From positions 33,292,434 to 33,356,433 of the forward strand of contig JAJLRJ010000006.1 in assembly GCA_024195265.1 (NCBI GenBank): a stretch of DNA of 64,000 bases. Direction: 5' to 3'. Below the pieces are notes generated by a model. It ran no database searches and was not told the DNA's origin. It saw nothing but the letters and a program-made list of their open reading frames with translations. Each line of letters starts with the position of its first letter. Positions within the stretch are counted from its first letter, which is position 1. A program made the translations under genes and the position numbers. Source of the stretch: Dendrophyllia cribrosa (taxonomy: Eukaryota > Cnidaria > Anthozoa > Scleractinia > Dendrophylliidae). Positions 32,401-43,500 of this stretch are shown here, one piece after another.

Positions 32401-35400
32401 TTCAACTGCATTTGTTTCTACGTAGAGCGCCTCTCAAAAACCATCAAATTTAGTCTTCCGAACACCGTCGAAAAGGCCGAGACGGCCTGAATTCGTTTTT
32501 TGCTTGTAGCAGGGCGAAAATAAAGAATTTGAAAAAAATAATTGTGTATTTCATACATGTGTACCAAAGCCTTTTCACCAGCAAAAAATAAAGGGAAACT
32601 ATTTTTGGTCGCGAAATCGAGCGGACCGCTTTTAGCGGGACTGCCACTTAAAAGTGATTTTTTTTCTTTCTTCCGGCTATCAAAACAGATTTTTTGATTC
32701 AACAAATACCTCCACTTCTCAATGGCCTTTTTGAATTTGCCGAATCAAACTTGAAAACATCCGCCCAGTTTTCAAGTTTTGCCCTCATGATACTGCCCCT
32801 TTAAGCTGTTGCTGAGTTACAAAATAATAAATAAAATTATCATTAAATGTAAAATTTCCAGCTCCTGGAGATGCCGTGGCTGAAGATGAAGTTGTTGGAG
32901 AAATTGAAACTGACAAGGTAACAGCTGCATCATGTACATGAACAACATTATCCTTTGCCGAGATACACTTTAATTCTTAAATTTTATGATACCGTTGTCT
33001 AATTGTGTAATTGTTGCATACAAAAGATCATTAATTGTTAACAATAGAGGCAACTGTATAATATATACATGTAACATCATAAAAATAATCAAAATGGCAG
33101 CATGTGGGAAGTTTTATAGCAAAAATAGCTGATATTCATATCCAAATTTTTTGTACACTAAAGTTTACTTTCCACTCATATTCAAAATGGCAGCATGTGG
33201 GAAGTTTTATAGCAAAAATAGCTGATATTCATATCCAAATTTTTTGTACACTAAAGTTTACTTTCCACTCATTGAAGAAAAAATTGAAATTGAGACTTTA
33301 AATTTCCATCAATTTAACATCAATTTGTTATAATAGTGGAGGTTCCCTTTAAGTGCTTATGACTTGTGTTGTTTTTTAACATTGATTTCAGACTAGCATT
33401 CCTGTGACTGCCCCTTCAGCTGGAGTTATTCAAGAGTTTTTTGTCAATGATGGGGATAAGGTGGAGAAAGGCCAACAGCTGTTCAAACTTAACCTCACTG
33501 GTATGATCATAAAAGAAAAAACATCATAAACCTTATTGTTATATAGCTGGAGTTTTTCTCGATGCAACACGCATGTTCATTGGTTGATTTGTGGTCACAT
33601 GATGTCTAACAAACAAACTCTTTCCCGCCAAACGTCCATGAACGGGCAACATTTGCAAAAGCGGGTAGCATTTTCACTGATGCCCGCCAGTGCACGTGAT
33701 CAGACCGTGACAAAAGGTGGCATGATTATGATGCGATTGATGTTTACCTCGAGTGTTCGGCGCGTTTTTCAAACTGTGTTGTGTTGTGTTTTTGTGTTGC
33801 TATATTATTAACAAATCACTTAATGACTGATTCCTCGGGAAACAGTGAATTTTGTTTCTCTCAAATCTCGATGTTTCCCGAGACGACATAGACCTGAGTC
33901 ACTTCGGGAAACAAAATTCACTGTTTTCCTCGGGACCAGTCATTAAGTCTTTAATGTTTTTCTTTAAAGTCATGTGACCATCAACACACAATTTGATTGA
34001 CAGGTGTTGTCTACTTTATGCTAGTGGTCATCTTGTGTTATTGTTTACACTTTTTCAGTGGCATCCTTCATTAGATTTGCAGCTTTATAACATTATTATG
34101 TGGCCAAATCCTTATAATCACTTGAGGGGTTATCACATTTTGCAGTCAATTATTACATTAATTTTGTGGCTTCTACAGTCCTTCAATAAAAATGTTTTTT
34201 GGTTTTCCATTTGAAGTGATACTAAAAGTATAGCTGACATTGTCCCTTTACTGTATGTTTTGCTAATCGATGTGAAATTATAAATTTTAGGAGCAGCTCC
34301 TCCCAAAGAAACCCTGGCAGCCAGCGCAGCTGCCCCTAAACCTAAGACACCAGCTAAAGAGACTCCATCTGAAGAAACACCTCCTACATCTTCTGAAATT
34401 CCTGCTGCACCACCTCCAGGTATGTGGCAGTCAAAGGCTTACACTCACAGTGAGATGAGTCCCGCCCCCCCTAAAATTCCCTGTGCATTTTACTACATTT
34501 ACTAGATCAGTTCTAGGGATGATGGTGGTGGGGGGTTCTCATATTAAATTGACATGGGTGATTGAAACCCCTTTTGTGCATGTGACTCACATTAATTCAC
34601 ATTTTGTGTGATTTAGGGGTAATGCTATTGTACACCATTTTTCTTAAAATTAATACATGTAGGTAGTGTTACCCCTAAATTGCACGTGATAGACATTTAT
34701 TTTTGCTCCTAAGAGATGCCTATTCTTTCTGAAAAGCAATTTTTTTTGGCTTTAAACATCCTAAAAGGTATCAGAATAATTCTGACAGATTCAAACTCCT
34801 TAGTGGTACCACAAACCTTTAGTTTTAACCCCTTAAAGGTATGGTGATCACCCCCATTATTCTCCCCCGGGAGATCAGTATTTGGTACATATTGTAGCTA
34901 ACAAAGGTACATCAAGCAAAGCAACTTTTCCAAAAGTGGTGACATCCAGAAGATGTTAGAAGAAGTAGACTGTGAAAATCTAAAAGAAATGATGCTCATT
35001 TGGATCTTTACAGTATTGGTCATCATATTTACGGGTGTACTTTAATCAATTTAGTTCCTGAAATACCCACTCAGCCAATAGCAGAAGTCAAGCCTGGTCC
35101 ACCCACCCCTGCACCGCAGCCATCAGCAGCTACAGTGACAGTTGAAAGTCCACCTAAAGGAGCTCGCTCTGTGCACAAGGTATTATATCACATTATAAGA
35201 ACATTGTACATAAACATGTGGGTTTTGTTTAACAAGTTTGTACAGTGTATGTTTTTGGTGGGCATAGGCAAATGCCACAAGTTCTAAGTACTGGAGGTTT
35301 TTTAATAGGATTTTCTGAAAAGTGAGGTGTCTAGGAATTGACTTACTGACTAACTGAAAAATAGCTTCAGTTACTCTGGAGCAGTTCTTTGGAATAACTT

Positions 35401-37563
35401 ACCAATCGAGTTGCGGCAGGCTGACTCCCTTAGAGCATTCCGGGTTGGCTGCGAGCGTTTCTTCTCGTCATGAAAATTTAGAATTTTTACACACGGCACT
35501 CACGTAAAGCAGGTTTTTAAATTTCGCATTTAATATTATTGTTGTATAGTTATTGATTATTTAGGGTAATTTTAGTAATGTAGTTCTAGCTATTACATAT
35601 TTTATAATAATTTTGTATTAATTAGGTTTTTATAGTTGTACTGATGAGTTTACCGTGTCTAAATAAAGTTATCCTATCCTATCCTATCCTATCCTATCCT
35701 ATCCTATCCTATCCTATCCTATCCTATCCTATTCTATCCTATCCTATCCTATCCTAACCAAAATCTCTTTTAACTCAGGCAAAAATGACAAGAATGCGCC
35801 AGAGAATTGCTCAAAGGCTCAAAGATTCCCAGAACACTTATGCAATGTTGACAACATTTAATGAGGTGGACATGACGTAAGTGTCATATTTCTCTTGTTT
35901 TTAGTGATCGTTGGGGGGGGGGGGGGGGGGGGGTACTAGCTCTATATTCAATGTACCAATCTTTTCACTTTTCTTGCAGCAACATTTCTGAGATGCGAAA
36001 AAGGCACAAAGATGCATTTTTAAAGAAGCATGGTGTCAAACTGGGCTTCATGTCAGCCTTCATCAAGGCGTCTGCCCATGCCTTGCAGAGTGAACCTACA
36101 GTTAATGCTGGTCAGTTGCTTCATAACATATCCTTATTATTCCATTGGAATATCTATGTGGTGATCAAATGAAAAAAGTCATGCTGTTTCTGCTTTCAAA
36201 TGCCTTGAAACTTGTATTGGTACACTGAATTTATGGGCATGACATTTGATTGACAATGTGGGTAACAGTTACGTACTGAATAGCTTATTGCAAAAGTGGC
36301 GTACATGTAAGTGACAATTTTGACCAAAAAAACGAAAAATGCTCCAAACTTGCCTCTTTTTGGCATAGCAAATGATCAAGACAAAAACAATGGCTATTAC
36401 TTCAGCAAATGAATTCTCACTTAAGGCAACGTTACACTGCAATTTTTTGTGCAACAAGTCTCTCAATGTCGTAGCGAGACATGCTGCATGAACCATTGCA
36501 ACGTGTAACACCCTGTGGCTGCAATGATCAAAGTCGTTGCGAGACAAGCTGCTGCAATTGTTGCAGAAATTACAATTTGGTTCTACTTTTTTTAGCATTA
36601 CAGCATGTAACTCCCCCAAACGATATTACAAATTAAGTTTGTGGCAAACATTTAGGATTAATAGTAAATTCCCAGGCTTATCCAAATGCATAGAATTTTT
36701 TAATGTTCCATCAAAGAACTCCAAATGCAAAACATCGGATTCGCGCTTTCAAAATGTCCTCTTTTATATATATTCCTTTGCATTTGTCACGAAAGTCTTG
36801 TGCACTGGTCAGCAGAATTACCAAGAAAAGTTTACAGCTGATGGAAGGAGCGAGTGAGCGAGTGAGCGAGTGAGTGAGTGAATTTGCCACCGTTACCGAT
36901 AACCCGTTCTTTGCGCTTCGCGTATTCACGGGTTAAAAAGTGTTAGTTTTCACAAGCATCCTTACAGTGAAATAATCATTGTTATTTTCTACAGTAATTG
37001 AAAACAACGAAATTGTCTACAGGGATTATGTTGACATCAGCGTTGCAGTAGCTACGCCTAAGGTATGTACATTAACAATCCCTTGCGTGCCATTGGTCAG
37101 AATGAATCACGTGATGTAGTATCCTCCAACTTAACCCTAAGATGCTGTGGTTCAAATTTGTCTTTGGTTTGAAAACTGATTTTCAAACCAATTTTCATTT
37201 TTTTATTTTCCTTCGTCTCAGATTCATTATCATATTCTGAGACAAAGGAAAATAAAAATCAATCTCAAGGCCCGTTTACACATGCGATGTTTGATGCAAC
37301 TTTTGTCGCGCTCTCCAATGAAACATTTATCGCAAGTGTAAACTAGCGGCGATTTGGGTGCGACATTTGCTTTGATTTGCTGTGATTTCTAAAAAATCGC
37401 CGCCAAGTTGCATCAGGTTTCGAACATGTTCGAAACCTCTGCGACATCGCGCGACAAATCGCTCCCAAATCGCACTGAAATCGCCGCTACAACCGTGGCC
37501 AATATGTTTGGGACACTTTTCATTTTTTCCTATTAAAACATAAATAAAATATTAAAATATATT

Positions 37564-37595
<32 letters not shown>

Positions 37596-40500
37596 CCCTG
37601 AACAGAGTTGGGTGTCAGGAGTCAAACATGTCTCACAGATCTTCTCCACTTTATGGACTTCAACCTTGTTTAGGGGGGGTGGGGGAAAAACGTTGAAAGA
37701 TGGTTTGGGTGAGTATTTATTATCGCTCATTTTTAGTTTGTGCAAAGAAAAGGTTATAAAAAACTGAAGTGTCCCCAAACATTGTGACCACGGTTGTAGT
37801 TTACACAGGCGATTTGAAGATGCAACTTGCGCGCGACAAAAATTGCACAAAAAATCGCCTGTGTAAATGGGCCTTTAAGCCTGCCGCACACTTGAGGAAA
37901 GTGCTGAGCAAAATTCCTCGCGAGGCAGTTAGCTCAGCTGTTTCCGCAAGTGTGCGCTGGATTTTTGGTGAGTTTTTCGCCTCGCGAGGTCGTGAGGCAA
38001 ATATCTGTCATGTTTGATATTTTTGGCCTCGTGAGACAAATTCCTCATCGTGTGCGGGCGCCGCGAGAATCTGGCTGAGCCAAATTAATCGATTAGCCAA
38101 TAAAATTGCATGGCGAGCTCACGTGATTTCAAGCTCGACATTCAAGATCGCGGACAGGAGTGTGGTTAACGAAGTTATCCTAAAGGATAAACTTGTCGAG
38201 TTCTATGCAGCCTTGTATGTTGCATGTTTACTGTATTAAAATCTAATAAAATGCTAAATTTAAATTACACCTAATTACAATAACGTTGTCATAGAAAAAT
38301 TAAAAAAAGGCCAATAGGAATTAATTAGACACACAAATAACAATAGCCGCTGCACGCTTAATTTAAATTAACAATAGCCGCTGCACGCTTAATCGTGCCG
38401 CGTGTCGCTGTGAATGATGATTAAGCTAATTAATTCCTATTTGGCTTTTTTCATTTTTCATTTTCCTATGACAACATTACTGCAATTAGGTGTACATCCT
38501 AAGAATATTCTAAAAAAGTGGATATTAAAACTTTGTTTCAATATCAATTACAGCAATTGCAGTTATACAAATGTAATATTACATTTTGTATACTCTGAGT
38601 GGACCACAAACAAACAGATAAGAAGAGCTACGAGAGTTTTAACATCTCGTCGTCCGCCATCTTGAATGTCGAGCTTGAAATCACGTGAGCTTGCCATGCA
38701 ATTTTATTGGCTAATCGATTAATTTGGCTCAGCCAGATTCTCGCGGCGCCCGCACACGATGAGGAATTTGTCTCGTGAGGCAAAAAATATCAAACACGTC
38801 AGATATTTGCCTCACGACCTCGCGAGGCGAAAAACTCACCAAAAATCCAGCGCACACTTGCGGAAACAGCTGAGCTAGCTGCCTCGCGAGGAATTTTGCT
38901 CAGCACTTTCCTCAAGTGTGCGGCAGGCTTTACTGTCTCCAGCTTTTTGTTACTGACACGAGAGACCAAGATTTGTTTAAACTCTTCGTCTTATATTTAA
39001 ACACCTACTATCGTTCCTGTTGATTTTTTTCTTTGTTCTTTACAGGGTCTTGTTGTACCAGTTATTAGGAACGTAGAAGAAATGGACTACGCCGACATTG
39101 AGAAAACAATCAATGCTCTCGGAGAAAAGGTACATGTTCTTCAACCAGTCTCACTTCCCAAGAGTAACCAAAAATTAAATTATCTGATGCGCCAACATGT
39201 ACCATCTGAAAAGACTGATTGTAATACGTTGGTAAACCGTTGGAAAGTTTGTGTTAGAGCAGTTTTCAATTGAGTGTCGAAAGTAATTACACAATTTCTT
39301 TGGTTTTGCATTGCTACGCTTTGTGATTGGCTAAAAAAATATCGCGCCACTTTCTTGACCAATCAGAAGTAAAACCAAAACCAATCGTGACTTGCTCGCA
39401 CGCGTTTTCCCGCGCTTGGCGCCGGCGACATGTAATTGCTTCGAGCTCTGATTGGTTCATTGGATTGTTTACGACTGCTGTGATTGGTCAGAGTAATTAC
39501 TTTGGTTTTGGTTTAACGACACTCAATTGAAAACTACTTTAACGGAGGAACTGACCAAACGAGAAATCGTGTACAGTCGAACCCTGCTGTACGGACACCC
39601 CGTTATCACGGGCAGTTTTCTCGGTCCCTGCAAAAAGCCCATACATTTTGTCTAAAATTTGCCCGCTTAAGGTGGCTAAAAACAGTTTGCACGCGCTCTT
39701 CAATTTCAGCTGCTTACGTAAGTCAGCACGTGCAGAGTTTTGAGAAAAACAAACGTGGCGCCTATTCAGCGATCATTTTATTTTGCTCAGCGTGGATCGC
39801 GAAAGTGTTGTTTTTCGTCTTAAAATCAAACAATTTGTTGTTCGTAAAAATGTTTGTTGAATCAATAGATAATTTATAGAACCATTTAAGAAATACACTG
39901 CCTTTTTGGTCGTTTTTTTTCTTTGGATCGAGAACCCAACCAAATGCAACTCATGCGCAGTTGACCAAAAAATTGTGACTGGATGTTTTAGCGACTTTCC
40001 TCGGAAACGTGCTGATTTCTACGGAACCACTCGTTAGAATTTCACGAAATTTGGCACAATAATAGTTCCGAATATGCCGAACTCACCTGCCATCAAAAAT
40101 TTGGAATCTAACAAAGGAGATTTTTACAAAACGCAAACATATTAAACCACAAATTACGGAAAATCCCTCTGTCAAAATTACGAGACCAGTGTTAACATGC
40201 GAATATTTTTACCAGTTTACTGTAGACAAATGATGGACAAAATCTAACGACAAGATTTTCTGTAAATAAACGAAACCAAATATTGCAGGCTGATTTACAA
40301 TCCACCGTGTTGCAATGGCAACACCCTAAAAGCTCAACAAAAATATGAAAATATATAGCTTGTTGCTTAATCGTATGCCTCACCAATTTTTGGCGCCCAG
40401 ACGTTAGTGGTTTTAAAATGACAATGAATAAAGCATAGGTACTGTGAAACTGTGTTCAGCCACCGTAATACGGACACTCGTTACGGACAACGGACAGTTT

Positions 40501-43500
40501 TTGGCGTCCCGACCGAAGCAACCTCGGACAAAGTTAACCTCGTTAATACGGACAATTTAGCTAATTCTCAGCCATGGAGACGTTATCAAATGCGGCAAGT
40601 CAGTCAGTTTGCATATATTATATCAGTTTGGTTGAAAGAAAATTACAAACGTTTGTCTAATCGTATGTTTTTTTGTGTCTAAGTTGTGTAAGATGTGGTA
40701 ATTTACTTTATTTTTTCTGTATTACCCCTATCATACGGACAGTTTTCGTGGTCCCTTCGGTGTCCATATTAACGGGGTTTGACTGTAGTTACTACATGAG
40801 GGTGGCAATTTGTATGAACCCTTTCTTTCCTACCATTTTCTTAAGTATTTTTGTTTAGGAAAGAAAGAAATTGAGATGTTGGCACTCTTTTGAAGATTTA
40901 AGGTTGGCGGAAACAGCTGAGGAAGAAGGTCTGCCTTAAAGTTTCTCTTCTGGTCGCTTACTTGCGTGAGCTGTTCCAGTAGTATAAGCGACCAGGGGCC
41001 GGTTGCATTTCTTTTTCTTACGCCCGAGAGTAAGCTCTAACGTCGGACATTAACTCACGCGTAAATATTTATACCAGTTTCATAAGTTGGATGCAGCTGG
41101 ACGTCCGACGTACGCATAAAAGTCGGAAGGATGCTAGTAGAGATCTTCCCTGGCGGTTTCGAGGCTTGTTAGCCCTTTTAATAACTCTCAAAAATTCAAA
41201 TTCAAGAAAAATCTCAAATTTCATTTTGTAAAATATTGAAAAACAAATGGTACCATAGGACTGCCGAAGAGGTTTCATTTGAATGGTCACACCATAAGAT
41301 TTCGTCCACTGACTCAAAGGTTAGAACAAATGGTACCATACAAAAGTACTGCCGAAGAGGTTTCATTTGAATGGTCACAACATAGGATTTCGTCCACAGA
41401 CTGAAAAGTTAGAACAAATGGTACCATGCAAAAGTACTGCTGAAGAGGTTTCAATTGAATGGTCACACCACAGGATTTCGTCCACAGACTCAAAAGTTAG
41501 AACAAATGGTACCATGCAAAAGTACTGCTGAAGAGGTTTCAATTGAATGGTCACACCACAGGATTTCGTCCACAGACTCAAAAGTTAGAACAAATGGTAC
41601 CATGCAAAAGTACTGCTGAAGAGGTTTCATTTGAATGGTCACACCATAGGATTTCGTCCACAGACTCAAAAGTTAGAACAAATGGTACCATGCAAAAGTA
41701 CTGCTGAAGAGGTTTCATTTGAATGGTCACACCATAGGATTTCGTCCACAGACTCAAAAGTTAGAACTGCAATACATGTCTCCGTAATTGACTCTAGGAG
41801 TGGAAAGGTTAGTGCTCCGCCTCTAAAACTTCGTCTTCGCGCTAACAGAAATAATACCACCAGCTACGCAGGCTGCCTTATCGTCACGTGACATTTACTG
41901 TGTTTGTTGCTTCTCAGGCGCGGACAAACGAACTTGCGATCGAGGACATGGACGGAGGAACGTTTACCATTTCCAATGGTGGCGTGTTCGGCTCCATGAT
42001 GGGCACGCCCATTATTAACCCGCCCCAGTCCAGTATCCTGGGAATGCACGCCATCATAGACAGACCAGTAGCTGTTAAAGGAAAGGTGAGTCAGCACAAC
42101 TGTTGCCTGCGCAGTAGGCTTCGGAGAGAGGGGAACTTGGGGAAGAGGGAAACTTATATTTTGGGGGGAGAGGGAAACTTGGGAGAGAGGGAAAGGACGC
42201 CTGCAATAGAGACCAACTTTTGTTCATTTCTGCGATTGGCTAATTCGCGCTGGGCCGTAAACATAGTAAATTTCCATGTGAAGTCAGCATGCGTAAAAGC
42301 GCCGTCCGCCAGTTTCTGATTGGTCAACGTATTGACAGTTGACAGGAGCCCAAAATCCCGGAGCGTTCAACTTCCATACTGCGCCTGTGAAACGGCGTTT
42401 TTACAAGTAGGTTTATTTTTAGATAAGCCTTTCCCGTGAATTGTTTTCGGAAAACCAATCACAAGCAATTGCATAATTAATAACATTCACATATTTACAT
42501 AGCGACTGGAAATCAGACATTCGCCACACAGGAATGTGAACATGTGAATAGTTATTAATTATGTAATTGCTTGTGATTGGCTTTCCGAAACCAATTCGCG
42601 GGAAAGGCTTATCTAAAAATAAACCTACTTGTAAAAATGCCGTTGCACGAATATATAGTAGTTGCACGCTCCGGGTAATGGGCTCCTGCAGTTGACATAA
42701 TTTCATTATCAGGAAAGCGGTGGGCGTAATGCGAATAGCCCGGTTCCTATACCAGGCGTTCCTTCCTTCCTTCTCCCCTCTCCTTTTTCGCACCCCCTAT
42801 CCCCTCCCCCTATCCCCTCCCCCTATCCCCTCCCGTATCCCCTCCCCCTATCCCCTCCCCCTATCCCCACCCCCTATCCCCTCCCCCTATCCCCTCCCCC
42901 TATCCCCACCCCCTATCCCCTCCCCCTATCCCCACCCCTATCCCCTCCCCCTATCCCCACCCCCTATCCCCTCCCCCTATCCCCTCCCCCTATCCCCTCC
43001 CCCTATCCCCACCCCCTATCCCCTCCCCCTATCCCCACCCCCTATCCCCTCCCCCTATCCCCTCCCCCTATCCCCACCCCCTATCCCCTCCCCCTATCCC
43101 CACCCCCTATCCCCTCCCCTATCCCCTCCCCCTATCCCCTCCCCCTATCCCCTCCCCCTATCCCCTCCCCCTATCCCCACCCCCTATCCCCTCCCCCTAT
43201 CCCCACCCCCTATCCCCACCCCCTATCCCCTCCCCCTATCCCCTCCCCGTTTACGCCTGCCACGCAGGCTGAAAACCAGTGAATAAAGCTTGAACCTCTT
43301 CCCCAGGCCCTTTTCGCCGTTTAAAATGGCGGGGCGAGCGAAGAAACCCCTGGACAAGGTTGACATAATATACTCCAATAATCGTGGAGTATTTTGTCAC
43401 GTGACACGATGAATCGGCGTTTTCGAAAGTTATTTCAAGTATTTGTTCTCTGGCAATCTGAAATCGTTTTTCAAACGAAATGAAAAACCTTTTCCTGGGG

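Noticed and set aside
33536..33811. 91-codon open frame in dlst intron 5
   Set aside because: Lies in intronic repeat sequence next to a foldback element; no family motif.
41243..41769. CRISPR-like array
   Set aside because: Whole 88-bp units repeat without unique spacers and the context is a eukaryotic intron; it is a minisatellite.
41666..41891. Overlapping open frames on both strands with repeated [10 protein letters not shown]
   Set aside because: They are translations of the 88-bp minisatellite; the period is not a multiple of three, so the frame changes each unit.
42720..43286. 188-codon open frame rich in Pro, Ser and Leu
   Set aside because: It is the translation of the 13-bp CCCCCTATCCCCT minisatellite in a dlst intron; low complexity and no gene signals.
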